DNA of 64,000 nucleotides from Stercorarius parasiticus (taxonomy: Eukaryota > Chordata > Aves > Charadriiformes > Stercorariidae): NCBI GenBank assembly GCA_013396915.1, contig VWZL01001304.1, positions 1,183,393 through 1,247,392 of the forward strand, in the 5' to 3' direction. A program made the translations under genes and the position numbers. A model generated the notes under the pieces. That model was not told where the DNA came from, did not search any database, and was given only the letters and a program-made list of their open reading frames with translations. Below are positions 37,339-49,900 of the stretch, piece by piece (the first letter of the stretch is position 1; each line of letters opens with the position of its first letter).

Positions 37339-38191
37339 NNNNNNNNNNNNNNNNNNNNNNNNNNNNNNNNNNNNNNNNNNNNNNNNNNNNNNNNNNNNNN
37401 NNNNNNNNNNNNNNNNNNNNNNNNNNNNNNNNNNNNNNNNNNNNNNNNNNNNNNNNNNNNNNNNNNNNNNNNNNNNNNNNNNNNNNNNNNNNNNNNNNNN
37501 NNNNNNNNNNNNNNNNNNNNNNNNNNNNNNNNNNNNNNNNNNNNNNNNNNNNNNNNNNNNNNNNNNNNNNNNNNNNNNNNNNNNNNNNNNNNNNNNNNNN
37601 NNNNNNNNNNNNNNNNNNNNNNNNNNNNNNNNNNNNNNNNNNNNNNNNNNNNNNNNNNNNNNNNNNNNNNNNNNNNNNNNNNNNNNNNNNNNNNNNNNNN
37701 NNNNNNNNNNNNNNNNNNNNNNNNNNNNNNNNNNNNNNNNNNNNNNNNNNNNNNNNNNNNNNNNNNNNNNNNNNNNNNNNNNNNNNNNNNNNNNNNNNNN
37801 NNNNNNNNNNNNNNNNNNNNNNNNNNNNNNNNNNNNNNNNNNNNNNNNNNNNNNNNNNNNNNNNNNNNNNNNNNNNNNNNNNNNNNNNNNNNNNNNNNNN
37901 NNNNNNNNNNNNNNNNNNNNNNNNNNNNNNNNNNNNNNNNNNNNNNNNNNNNNNNNNNNNNNNNNNNNNNNNNNNNNNNNNNNNNNNNNNNNNNNNNNNN
38001 NNNNNNNNNNNNNNNNNNNNNNNNNNNNNNNNNNNNNNNNNNNNNNNNNNNNNNNNNNNNNNNNNNNNNNNNNNNNNNNNNNNNNNNNNNNNNNNNNNNN
38101 NNNNNNNNNNNNNNNNNNNNNNNNNNNNNNNNNNNNNNNNNNNNNNNNNNNNNNNNNNNNNNNNNNNNNNNNNNNNNNNNNNNNNNNNNNN
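37339..38191. other. Assembly gap (853 Ns), probably containing B4GALT6 exon 1
   Basis: An unbroken run of N sits in the middle of the CpG island. The length is not a round number, so it is probably an estimated size. The missing first coding exon of B4GALT6 (about 115 coding bases by analogy with the human gene: cytoplasmic tail, membrane anchor, and the first base of the Ala codon completed by exon 2) is not found in the readable flanks and is inferred to lie here. G-rich sequence at the right edge and a duplicated block at the left edge are typical of places where assembly fails. Confidence 0.9.
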
Positions 38192-38255
38192 GGTGGGGGG
38201 GCACGGGCGGCGCCGGGCGAGGGGCCTCTGGGGTGCCGAGGGGGGGTCGGGGCGG
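38192..38255 (+). other. G-rich, quadruplex-prone stretch at the right edge of the gap
   Basis: Four G-runs at 38195-38201, 38205-38207, 38215-38217 and 38221-38224 have loops of 3, 7 and 3 bases and fit the usual G-quadruplex pattern. Further runs of four, seven and four Gs follow to about 38252. The G-rich strand is the coding strand of B4GALT6. No peptide from exon 1 can be read here. Confidence 0.75.
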
Positions 38256-38400
38256 CTGACAAGAGGGCCGTCGCCGCGGCGGGTAACGTGTGTTAATCTC
38301 GCATCTTTGTTCTGTCGGTTTCAAATGCTCTAGAAGATTCATCTGCCATCGCGAGGTAGGTGAATGCTGTTCTTTTGCTTCCCAGGCCGGAAAAGTGAGT

Positions 38401-41400
38401 CAAAAAAAAAAAAAGCATCTCGCCGTTTCATCGTGTTATAAATTAATGGTAGAAACCAGGGAAGAACTGCAAAACTGCCTGCTGGAGTCACTGGAATGCA
38501 TTTATCTTAAATCTTTAGTAACTGCATTAATAATAAAGCATGTGTGAACAGAAATTGAGAGACAATTTGAATATTTGTCGTTTACTTCTGTCAGTAGGAT
38601 CTCTCTTCGCAGGTTTTACCGTTTGTTAACTTCCACTTCTGAAAGAACTGCTTCAGAGAGGAGACAGTTTCTTTAAGAAAAGCTATGTAAAATAACTTCA
38701 CAAGTCTGTGTCAGACAAAAAAATGTGCTGTTTTCCTTAGTTTTCTCTTTGTCTGTTTCTGGGAGACCAATCAAGTTTTTTCTCACTGGATGATCCTTTC
38801 AGAACTGGTTAGCCTTACCCCTGAGCTAAGGCAGGCGGTATCCTGTATGGTGCTCTGTGGTGTTTCACTCTGTTAGGTGACTATTGGCTAGGCAATGTTT
38901 TCTTTTTTTTCTAGGGAACACTGGTGCTTTCTCCTGCAATTCTTGCTTATTAGGTGCTACCTAAATACCTGTAAAACCGTCTCGCTGTTTGTCCTTAGTG
39001 CTTAAAACTCCTCTCTGCAGTCATTACTACAAAATATCCACATTTATTAGACCACTGAATCTGCAGGAATTGTTTCCTTGTTGACTGGTGTCTTTATCCT
39101 CTTGTTCACTCACAATCTTCTGTTTTGCTTGTAAATCCTTATGAGGTTTCTTCCTTCTTCTCCCATGCTTACAGCACTCATACAATATTGACATGCCTGT
39201 CAATTATTATTACAGTTCAAATAAATATAAAATAATATCAGGGAATATATAATGGGTTGGAGTTCTTTCAGTGGTTTGTCTATCAGTGTTTCTTCACTGA
39301 AAGGGATGCAATTTAGTCTTGCAAGTGAGAGAATGGTGCTACTGGGGTCCATTTAGACATCTTAATTCTATGAGACACTAGTGCAATATCAGAGTAGACT
39401 TTAATTACAAGCAATTGGTGTATGATTTAGAAAGTAAAGTGCAGTTTCCGCATCTTTATAAGTAAGTGAAACTATTAACGTCTTACATAATGTATGGAGC
39501 TGGAGTTTTACTTCATTATTTACATGTTTCTTCTTCAATGGGTATCTTTGTAGAAGTACATCCTCTTACTAAACAAGGCTTATGCAGTACATTATTCAGA
39601 ATCAGAGACTCTAGTGCTAAGGCTTTTCTTTCCTGACTTTGTCTTGCTGCTCAGCTATTGGGGTTTATATGTCTGTTTGGTTTCCTTTGTACCAGGAGTG
39701 AAATGACATTGACAGTATGCATCAAAACTATTCTTGGGGTAGGTTATTTAGGTCTGATCATCCTTAAGGAAAAAAGTCGTACTCGGACAGTTCTCTGTTG
39801 CTATCTCAGACGTTTATACTGCAGTTAGCCCTTTCAAGCTCTGGTTTAATGATACAAAAATCTTTAGTTACATGAGTTTGTGAGATTACAGCTCTTTCTG
39901 GCTGCTGTTCAATGGTGTGCTGCTCTAATTCTGTATGCAGTTGTGTTGTGAACTCATCCAGTTTAAACAAATCAAAACTCTACAATATTTGAATTATTCT
40001 TTGCCTGTGGTGCTTCTTGGGTCGGTCTTACTTGGGGAGGGAATATAGAAAATGGTAAAGAAAAGGGCTATAGGAAAGTTTTACACCGGTAATCTAAGCC
40101 TGTCAACTTGTAGATGTGATGGTGATTTCCCAGGAGTTTGCTCCTGGAAATGTTACTCTATAGAATGGAGAGAAAGAAGGTCAAATTTTATCTTAAAACC
40201 AACAGGCATCCTGGCTGTACTCTTGGGGAAAATTTAAGTTGTAAGAATGGAAGATTTTAAAAAACCCCAATAACACCCTACCCCCCAAGTTTATAGGCAG
40301 GTGATTCATCTAATAATCCTATGCTGTATGCTCAAACCATTTGCATATTAGAATAGAATAGCATATTTCAGTGTGCTTGCTCCTTTACACTGAGTGTGAT
40401 GACATAGGTATATCTAAGTCAAGGCTGACGTGTGTGTGGAGAGGAGGAGGGCTTAAGATTGCTTATGGAAGTTCAGCCACCTTACCCGTTAGCAGCTTTT
40501 CATGAAATATATCTTGCAGTTAAGTCATAAATGTTTGGGATCTGTCATAATTTATGTGTGAAGATATGTTTCAGTGAAGATAATTTGGTTCATCAGAACA
40601 CTTCCTTCCTCAACAAGCTACAAGGTGCAGTGGCAGATAGGAGGAAAGTTCTAACTGTGTTGTAGGGAACTGGAGCTGCTCCCTGGTTGGTTTCTCTTCC
40701 TGATGGTCAGAGGAACTGAAAAGATAAGGAGAAGTTGGACTCACAAATGTTTCATGGAGCAGCAGTGTACTGGAAGGTGGGAGGGGAAAAATAAGTGGGT
40801 TATGTAGCAGAATGGCTTCCTGAGGTGTCAAAGCTGAATGAAAATTTGAATTCTTATGGGCTAATAGAGTGGAATTCCCTCCTAGCAAGCAGTTCATGGC
40901 TTATCAAAAGGAGCAGATGTCTGCACAAGTAAGCCCATAGCACTGGGAGAATTCTCGAAGAGGTCATTATCACATTTCCTCTGTCCTTCATGCTAATTAG
41001 AAAATAGTTACTGCATTTTTTTTAGCGAAATTGCAGATTTTGTGACAAATGCGGTTTGCATCAATTTGGAATACTGACAATGTGTTTAGAGGGAGAAATC
41101 TTAATTACTTATTTTAAGGTCTTTAATTATTTCTGTCTAACATTTAAATGTTTGTATTTACACAATAATTACTTGTATATTGCTTTTTTCTCTTTTTTTT
41201 TTTGTAGAGGCCTTGCAGAATGTTAGTTCTTTGTTATCCCATGTATTTCAGAATATGAGGAGAGGAGAAGCATTTAAGTTTCAGGTTTTCAGACACTGTT
41301 CTGTGTTTTGAGACTAAGACATTATAATATTCCACATAATATAAAAATATAGGGTTTATATGGTTGAGAAGAACTCATAACACTATGTTTGGGTTGTTCG

Positions 41401-42866
41401 TGTGCCTCCTTTCCCCTCTTCTGTAAGAACAGAAGATGGGATGAGGTAGAGGTGGCTACAACCTTACCTCAGCACCCTGGTGGTCTTTTGATAGTCAGCA
41501 GAGCTCAAACACAGAAGCAGATAGTTGTCTTCTACTATCAGCAGTTACAAATCAATTTTACTGGTTTTCATTTTCCCTGTTTAATTGAGTGGATGTTTTG
41601 AAGCAAAATCTAGAGGCATAGGATGGCAAAGTAAAATGGTAGAAAACATTTTAAATGTTTAAAATTTAAAAATCTTTTTTAAATGATACTTCTATGTGAT
41701 AGTCTTAAGTATTTGATGGAAGCAGATAACAGGTGCTGCGTCTCCAGAAAGACTGCTTTTCTCATAGTACTTCATCTGATGCTCCTTCTCTCGTACATGA
41801 AACAAAAAGATACAGACTGAAGTTGTTTTTGAATTAGTCAGTGAAGATGGCCTGTGATTCGGAAACTTCGCTGGAAGTTACGAATATCTACGTATACTGC
41901 AGTTAGAGACTGAAAGCTGAGAGCAGGAATCTTTGGCACCAATGCATTCTTTTTCAGTGTTGGAGATAACAGTACTAATAAAAGGGACTTGAATAGTCAA
42001 TGTCTGGTGCTGACAGCTATTTAGAACACATATTTAGGTTCAAGTTTACATCATGGAAAGGATCCAAAGATGAGGACAATAAGACAAAGTACAAGACAGT
42101 GGTGAACAAGAGAGAGTGTTGGCTGATCTTATTTTACTAGCAAGCCAATCTGTGTATTGCCAGAGAATTTTTTTCTTTGCTTTTCCCATTTTCTATCAGC
42201 ATCAAAATTACATTGGACAACATAACTGATCTCAGAAAATGATCTCTTACTCATGTCTGGGTTATTCCTTTCTGTCTAACTCCAGCAGAGAACCTTTACC
42301 AGATTGGATGGAAGAGTACCTTAGAGCTCTCAATATTGTAGCCGATTGCAGTCTAACTTGTTCAGCTTGGACCTTTGTAGTTCTCTTAAGAACTGGTTAT
42401 GGAACAGTGTAGTGATCAGGGAAGATGCAGTCTGTCTTTGACATCAGTAACGAGAAATCCTGAACAGTGGAATGAGATTGAGGGGAAAAAACCAGCTACT
42501 GTTTTCTCTCTTCTGGTCTTCTGCTTCTCATATTAAAACTTCACTACTTCTCTGGCAATGCCTAAGCAAAGGGAAGCTGTGCAAGCTAGGTAGAACTTGG
42601 AAACATCTCCATTGGTTTTAGCTCACAATTTGATATCAACCTAATTCTGTTACTAGGAAATAATTTTCCTAATAGGAAAGGGTGATATCACTCCTTATTG
42701 AACTTGTGCAGAAATGGAGGAAAGAGCTGAAAATGCTATCAACAAGACAAATGGTTGCCAGTGCTTCCAGGTGTTGAGCCCATAGATGTGGGCACAGCCT
42801 TTGTGCTAATATTCTTTGTTCCTGGCATCTGTGGCAGTTGTGGTATTTCTAAAGACTTGCTGTTTG
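38401..42866. other. B4GALT6: B4GALT6 intron 1, first part; nothing recognised
   Basis: By inference this is intron 1, since exon 1 should lie in the gap and exon 2 starts at 53989. The + strand is visibly T-rich. No exon, repeat family or RNA gene was recognised. A run of 13 As follows the island at 38402-38414. Confidence 0.6.
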
Positions 42867-43455
42867 ATCATAGAATAATTTAGATTGGTAGGGACTGGAA
42901 GTCATCTGATCCAACCACTTCCTGAAAGCAGATCCTACTAGATCAGGTTGCTCAGGTCCATGTCCAGTTGAGTTTTGAATAACTCCAGGGTGGGAGGTTT
43001 TGTAGTCTCTCTGGGAAACCTGTTACAGTGTTTGACAACTGTGAGAAAATTGTATTATGTAATCGTAACTTCTCATCTTGTGTCTTGTGTTAATTGCCTT
43101 GCGTCTTTTCTCTGTGTACCTCCAAGTATTCAGTTTCATCTTCTCTATACAATTCTATTACATAGTTGAAGATGGCAAAAAATAAAAATCATCCTCCCCT
43201 TAGCCATTTCTACTTAAGACTGAACAAGCCCATTTCTTTCAGTTTCTACTCATACATCATATGTTCCATCTTGGAAGTTTTCCTCTGGGCTTGCTCTGTT
43301 ATGTTAATGTCTCTCTCTTACTGAGATCTCCAAATTGGACACAGTACCCCAAATACGGTTTCACAAATTGCTGAATAGAGAATAGTTACTCCTGTCTGTG
43401 CTGGTTATGCTGTTGCTAATACAGGGCAGCATACTGTTGACTGTGTTTGCCACAA
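42867..43455 (-). mobile_element. CR1 LINE fragment (old, about 590 bases)
   Basis: It starts ATCATAGAATAATTTAGATT and continues through ATCTGATCCAACCACTTCCT, CTAGATCAGGTTGCTCAGGT, GGGAAACCTGTTACAGTG and AAATTGGACACAGTACCCCA to CAGGGCAGCATACTGTTGAC. These are the landmarks of the CR1 3' region in reverse orientation, in the right order. Divergence is high, so it is much older than the copy at 18353. The right boundary is approximate. Confidence 0.9.
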
Positions 43456-46400
43456 CACAGATGATAATATCTTGTCTGTGGGTTTTGTAGTAAAGCCTGT
43501 GTCTTCAAGGCAATAAGTTTAATGCAGCTCAAGGGCTGCAATGAAATAGGAATAATACAGCTAGCCTGTTTAAAACAAAACAAATCCTTTGTTAATCTCC
43601 TCCTTTGATGCTGTGTAGAAATATCACCTCATAAAAGACCGATAGGTTTTGCAGGATGTGGTAGATGTTCATGTTTTTTTGCTGGTATTGCCATCTTTTA
43701 CTCCTTTCTAGGGAATTGTTCTCATGGATTTCTTACAAGTTTCTTGAATGAAACTTGTCTGTCCCATTGTTTCATAATTTCTTCAGGGGGATGTCTGTAC
43801 CTCAGACATGGCTGTTGTTTAGCAGCTATTTTCAGCTATATTCTTTTATTAAGATTAAAGGCTGTTATTAAAGGCTTAATTTGGAGGCAGTGGTCTTTTT
43901 TGGGCTTGCAGTGCAGATTTTCACTTCAGTTCCACAAATTAGTACCAAACGTTTTAACAGAAACATTTTAGTCAACTTTCTGATGAATAGCGTCTTCCCT
44001 TTAAGTTCCTTGGCATTCTGACTAATGGCTTGAGCTCATTATGAACTCAGGCAGTTTCATGGGTAAGTTTTCTGCCTTATTCTGGGAGTGCAAAGATTTT
44101 TTTCCATGATGTTGGTGCAGCACAGTCATTCCTACCACCTGATGCTGAATAAATTATTGCAGTTCAGTCATTCATGACTGTCTTTCACTTTTACCAACAG
44201 ATAAGCTTTGACTAAACATGCATATTTCTTTCTGAATCAGTTGTTTTGCATCTTGATCTGATAGTTTTCCTAAAGCCCTTAGGTATACTTAGTTATTAGT
44301 TGGGGAACTTGTCTGCATAAGATTTCATGGAGTACTCATTTTTGTGGTTTTGCTCTTAGCGAGAAAAGGGAAAAAAAATACAGGCACTTACGGTGCACAG
44401 CTAAGTTCACAAGGACAAAGTAATTATGAGACCTTAGGTGAAATGAGTTTTCACTTAAGCCAGACAGTTATTTGAATGCGGTGCATTCATCCACTGAGGA
44501 GGAGAAACTGTATGCACTGGAAACATTTATTTGAGCTATGGTGTTTCAGCAACATGGCCCAATCTTTAACCATTTCTATATCTGTCTGTGGTGAAAGATA
44601 GCTTATCTAGTGGCTTTTCATTACTAACGCTGTTTCTACAAGTGACTATCTCTGCTTGTTTTTCTACAGCTCTTAGTCTGTTTTGGGTAATCTTTTGTAT
44701 TCAAATGATGCAATCAATGATGTCCTGGGGAGCAGCATGCAATGATTGTGCATTGTGTGGGATCCAGTGCTAGATTTGTATGAATACAGTGCAGAGATTG
44801 ATTTCAGGGCTTTCATATACTAAAGATGTCTTTTTGCAAGGTATCCCAAGTGGTCAATTCACTTTCTTAAATTTGCAGTTGTCCTTCTTTACCTTCACGT
44901 TATTGTGACTGTAATTTCTTTTAAATTTAATTTATGGTGATAGTTGGAATACTTGATTTACAGATACTACAGTTTTCTATTTTTCTCAATAACTGAACTC
45001 ATTAAAGCAAAATTCAGGAAGAACTGGCAGAGCTTAGACTTAAAATGCCACTATAAAACCATTTCATTGTTGGTGTCCAAAGTCATCCTGTCTAGAACAG
45101 ACTTAATTGAACAAATATCTTAAGGAAATTTAATTATTTTAAAGTTGGAGTTGAAATTTTGCTAAAATTGTAGAAATTAGAAGAAAAATACTTAAGTAAA
45201 AATGTTTACTTTCATAATTGAATCTGCTTTCGGTAGGGGGAAAAAATCCAAACAAAATAAATCCATAAGTTGCATTTTTAGTGGTTATAGCAATGCTGAT
45301 TTTTAAGTTTCTGTAGGATACTGTTTCAGAATTAGCTATTGAATTATTTCTGACTTGCTATATAATCAACTAATAGCCCAAGACTGGAGAATAGAATAGT
45401 ATTAAACGTGTTAGAAGCTGTATTGAGCATTGTGTCATGCATCGTGCTTAAAAATAATGCTAGAGGAAGAAATTTTGATTTATTTTTGTTTTCTTCACCA
45501 ATAAATGGAGATTTGACCAATGATATTTCCTCTTTTACTGGCTCCAAAAAATAGTGAACTGACAATTATTGAGTCCTTCAGACTTGCAGTTAGAGGTGTC
45601 ATCTTTATGGCAGTGAATATACATTGTCTGGAGTATTGAAAAACATCACTGCTAAAAACAATTTTGGAGACTCTGTTGTAGCTGATACAGATTCATCCAT
45701 TTGCAGCATATGAATGATCCCTGTTAACCTCCAGAAACATCTGTAGTTGTTGGTGTTTTGAGTAGGTTGAGGTGATCTGTATCTTTCTAATCTATTTTCC
45801 ATACAAGGAGGTATATGTGTGCAGACTCAAATGCAGTCTTGCCATACCCATGAAATAAATTTGGATTTATTGTTAAATTACAAATAGTGCAAAGCTCGTA
45901 TTAAATATTCAACAAATCAAGTAAAAAAAATAATGTGTCAAGGCGTACAATTTTTTGCTTTTTTTCTGGTTATTGCATATGTTTTAGAAACAACTTCTCA
46001 TTAACAACAAATGTGTAACAATACAATCCTATGGAAGTTGAACACTTACTATAGGATTTATCTATGTTCTCTGTAGATTTCAATTTGTGACTAGGAACCA
46101 GTTTACAGCAGTCTTACGTTACTTTGGGTATTGTCCTTCATTGCAAAACTGTTTAATGATTCTGTTTTACAGACTAAAGTCCCTATCCTGTAGTTGTGGA
46201 AAATATTCCTAGCTCCTAAAATCGTGACTATGGTGTTTTAGAAGCAATCTTCAGCTGAAATCTACTTACTGTATATTTAGATTAGTTTGTAGAATTTAAT
46301 TTCTAACACTTTTGTGTTAATTTGCCATGCGTGAAGTCTGCCAATAGTGTATTTATAACTCTCATATTGCTGAGAATAGTATCATATAACCTTGAGATGA

Positions 46401-48045
46401 GAAGAGATCCATGTGGGACTTGTTCTAGAAATGTCCCTGTGAAATGATTCCCCATTTACAATTAATAGTGGAGAACTTTCTGTTAACCCATTTGAATCTG
46501 TGTCAATTTTTATGCAATGTGTTGAATGTGCTTTTTGGAAGTCCTGTGAAAACAGCTGTTGACTAGCAGATGTGGAACTTTAGGGGCAATGATCATTTGG
46601 CAAGACCTATTTTCTGCAAAGCTGTGTTTATTCTATTTGAATTTTACAATGACCCTGGATTGTCTATGAAGTATTTCCCTATCTGAGCTTTTCAGTATTT
46701 TTTTTCTTTTTTTTTTTTCCCCAGGAGATTGGTGTATAATGTCGCTAGAGCTGCTCTGATGATGAGTTTCTTGCTTTTTAAGTATGGGGGTGTTAATTTT
46801 TTTGCTAATCGCTTTGGAAGTGTTCTTGATGTAAGGCTTTTTTCTTGTGTGTTTTTGGTTTGGGTTTATTTTTTTTCTGGTGTATGGTAACAGCTTCATT
46901 TTTTAAATGAAATTTGTGATCTCCAAGTCTGTTAATCTTTCTTCTTTGGCATTTAAAAAATCACAGCTTGTAATCTCACTAATGCTTTTCTGACTATCTT
47001 CTTGAAATAATCACAGTTCTACCTTATTACTGTTCTTCAGAACGTTAGTCATTGATCCGGTGTTAAATTTAGTTGTTCTGTTGTATGCTTCACTGTGTTG
47101 ATTGCTTCTAAGTGCATGGCACGTTGTTTAGGCTTTGATTTGGTGTATGTGTACAGCATGATAAATTACTAATTTTCTGTATAAAACTGAGTTTTGTGCT
47201 TTTTCTGTGAAGCTAAGGGATGATAAACTAATGCAGTGTTGTGAAGAAGTGTTTTTTTAATTCTTGGTGTGCTAGTGATGGTGAGTGATCTGTGAATGGG
47301 ACTCCTTTCTTTAAAAAGGTGTAAATAGTCCTTGAGTGAATATTTAAATAACAGGAAACTACCTGAGGTAAAAAATAGAGCCCTTTTTACAGATATTTTT
47401 ATATTTTTAAGTAGTAATGCATCCTAGTGGTCCTGTTTTCAGTCTAAAACATAAAACTATTAATAACTAGCAAGCTATAAAAAAAACGGAGACAAAAAAT
47501 GATCCATGTGATATTTTTAACATCTCTGAAATACAGGATGATCCCTTTAATGCCCTAATGTGTTTTATCAGAATGAGTTTTAAAGCCCTGAAACCAGGAC
47601 TTTTGATGACTGACGTGTAGCTGTGTGTCCATGATTGCCGATACAGATCTGGATTGATTGCTAGTGAAGATTTCATCTGAATTAGGTATGAGCTCATGCT
47701 CACACTGCAGTAGCTTTAGGCGGAACATTTGGTACGGTATTTATTCCAAGGTGTCCTATATGGGTGTGTTGTTTTATATCCTGCAGTGCACTTCCCATTT
47801 GCTTACCTTGTACACTGAGTGACAGTCTGGATTCTATGTTTCTTGAATCAGAAGTGCTGTTTCTTACTTACTATGGACTATGTACAGTGAAATAAGGACA
47901 ACAAAAATAAAACTAGTTCTAGGTGGTTATGTTTTTAGATATTTTCTTTGTTTAAATGTGAATTTTATCTTCCTGGTTTGTGCATTGCCTTGTGCTGTGC
48001 CAGAAGTGATGGTTGGTAGAAACGGAGAAAGACAATAGTGGAAGA
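43456..48045. other. B4GALT6: B4GALT6 intron 1, middle part; nothing recognised
   Basis: T-rich intronic sequence with no recognised coding or repeat content other than a T-rich run at about 46698-46720. Confidence 0.6.
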
Positions 48046-49900
48046 AAATCACAGAATAGTTGAGATAGGACAGGATCTCTGGAGGTTATCTGGTCCAACC
48101 ACCCTTGGAGCCAGTTGCCTAGGACCATGTCCAGATAGCTTTAGAGTATCTATGAGGACTATAAGAGAGACTCTGCAACCTCCCTGGGCAACCTGTGCCA
48201 GTGCTTGGTCACCCTCACAGTAAAGAAGTGTTTCCTGATGTTCAGAGGGAACCTTCTGTGTTTCAGTTTGTCCCCATTGCCTCTGGCCCTGTCAGTGGGC
48301 ACCACTGAAAAGAGCCTGTCTCTTTGCACCCTCCCTTCATGTACAGTAAAAAGGGTGCGTGTATATGTGTATATATATATATTCATAAGATCCTGCTGAG
48401 CCTTCTCTTTTCCAGGCTGAACAGTCCTAGCTCTCTCAGCCTTTACTCATAGGAGAGATGCTCCAGTTCCTTTGTCTTCATGGCCCTTTGTTGGACTATC
48501 TCCAGCATGTCCGTGTCTCTGTGCTGCTGGGGAGCCCAAAACTGGACACAGTACTCGCCAGTGCTGAGTGAGGGCTGGGAAGGATCACCTCGACCTGCTG
48601 GCAACAGTGTTCCTAATGCAGCCTGGGATGCCTTTGGCCTTCTTTGCAGCAGGGGCACTTTGCTGGCTTATGTTCAACCTGGTGTTCACCAGGACCTCCA
48701 AGGCTTTTTCTGCCAAGCTGCTTTCCTAACTGCATCCCTGAATGCTCATATGGTGTTTCTGAATTCCTCCCACATTACCTGTCCTTCCTTCTACCTTCAG
48801 TATGCTTCCATTTTGTGTTTGAGTTTGGCTAGGAGCACCTTGTTCATCAATGCAGGCTTCCTGGCATTTTTGCCTGACTTCATATTTATTGACATGAAGC
48901 TCTTTTGAGTTTGGCGGAGGTGATCCTTGAATATTATCCATCTTTCTTGCCCCCCTCTTCCTTTGAGGGTGTTATCCCATGGGACTGTTCTGAGCAGATC
49001 TTTGAAGAGGCCAAAGTCTGCTCTCTTGAAGTTCAGGGCTGCGAGCTTGCTTTTCCTTCTCCTTCCTGCCCCTAGGGGCAGGGCTGAACTTCACCGTCTC
49101 ATGGTCACTTCAGCAAAGGCTGCCTTTGACCTTCACATCCCTGATAAGCCCCTCCTTGTTGGTGAGTATGAAGTCCAGCAGAGCACCTCCCCTCATTGAC
49201 TTCTCTATCACTTGTGTCAGGAAGTTACCATCAATGCACTCCAGAAACCTCCTGGACTGCTTTTGTCTGGCTGTGTTGTCCTTCCAGCAGATTATTGGCA
49301 TGGTTGAAGCCCCCCATGAGAACCAGGGCCTGTGAATGTGAGACTGTTTTCATATCTGTCTGTAGGGGGCATGATCCACTTCTTCTTCCTAGTCAGGTGG
49401 ACTATAGCAGACATGCACTATAATGACACCTTTAATCCTAACCCATAAGCTCCCAATTGGCCCCTCTTCCATCCCCAGGCAGAGCTCCATGCACTCCAGC
49501 TGCTCTCTCACATAAAGGGTGACTCCCCCGCTTTGTGTTCGCTTCCTGTCCTCCCTAAGCAGCCTGTATCCCTCCGTTGCAACACTGCAGTCATGGGAGC
49601 CATATCCCATCTCTGTGATCCCAATAAGATTGTAGCTCTGGAACTGCATGCGGATCTCCAAGTTGTCATGTTTATTCCCCATACTGCGTGTGTTAGTATA
49701 CAGGCACTTGAGGGGTACCCCAGCATGTTAAGGGTCATATTCATGACAGCATAGGTAAGGTTTGTGGAAGCCTGTGCCAATCTTGGGAAGATAACCAGTA
49801 TTAAAGTACCAATGACAGCTGGAAAGAGGATTGCTGTGGAAGTCATCAAACTCCAGCCCTCGGTATTCCGCTTTCAGTCTTCTTCCCTTACCACACTATC
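48046..49900 (-). mobile_element. CR1 LINE, long copy with internal deletion (pseudogene of ORF2)
   Basis: On the - strand the element runs from about 49900 to 48046. The ORF2 endonuclease region is recognisable in broken frames: SMGNKHDNLEIR, GGVTLYVREQLECMELCLGM and LWVRIKG (about 49730-49400), then CWKDNTARQKQSRRFLECID and LLDFILTNKEGL (about 49300-49130). After the endonuclease the sequence passes, near 48715-48725, straight into the CR1 3' untranslated region (AAACTGGACACAGTACTCGC, GGCAACCTGTGCCAGTGC on the + strand) and the terminal AATCACAGAATAG at 48046. The reverse transcriptase region is absent. Frames are broken by stops and shifts. A small TG/TA microsatellite (48356-48383) sits inside it. 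The 5' boundary is approximate. Confidence 0.94.
48356..48383. repeat. TG/TA microsatellite inside the CR1 copy
   Basis: GTGCGTGTATATGTG followed by about six TA units. It interrupts the CR1 3' region, so it arose after insertion. Confidence 0.8.

Larger units (their letters stand above)
36840..38400 (+). promoter_or_regulatory. B4GALT6: CpG-island promoter region of B4GALT6, interrupted by an assembly gap
   Basis: Base composition switches abruptly from AT-rich to GC- and CpG-rich here and back again by about 38.4 kb; it is the only such island in the window. Readable motifs on the + strand are a GC box (CCCCGCCC, about 37062-37069), an E-box CACGTGAC (37071-37078) and a CCAAT box in GGCCAATCGG (CCAAT at 37147-37151). 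I see no TATA box, as is usual for a housekeeping-type island. Position and direction relative to exon 2 make it the B4GALT6 promoter by inference. The transcription start and exon 1 cannot be placed because of the gap. Confidence 0.8.

Noticed and set aside
36793..38342. Long open frames spanning the CpG island
   Set aside because: Most of their length is the N run, read as X. None of the readable ends matches B4GALT6 exon 1.
38340..38400. GT donors after the gap (GAG|GTAGGT at 38356 and AAAA|GTGAGT at 38395) as ends of a B4GALT6 first exon
   Set aside because: No sequence before them encodes the membrane anchor in phase with exon 2. They could end a non-coding first exon, but this cannot be supported.
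48159..49849. Many overlapping open frames of 60-142 codons on both strands
   Set aside because: All lie in the CR1 copy. The meaningful ones are pieces of its ORF2; the rest are shadows.
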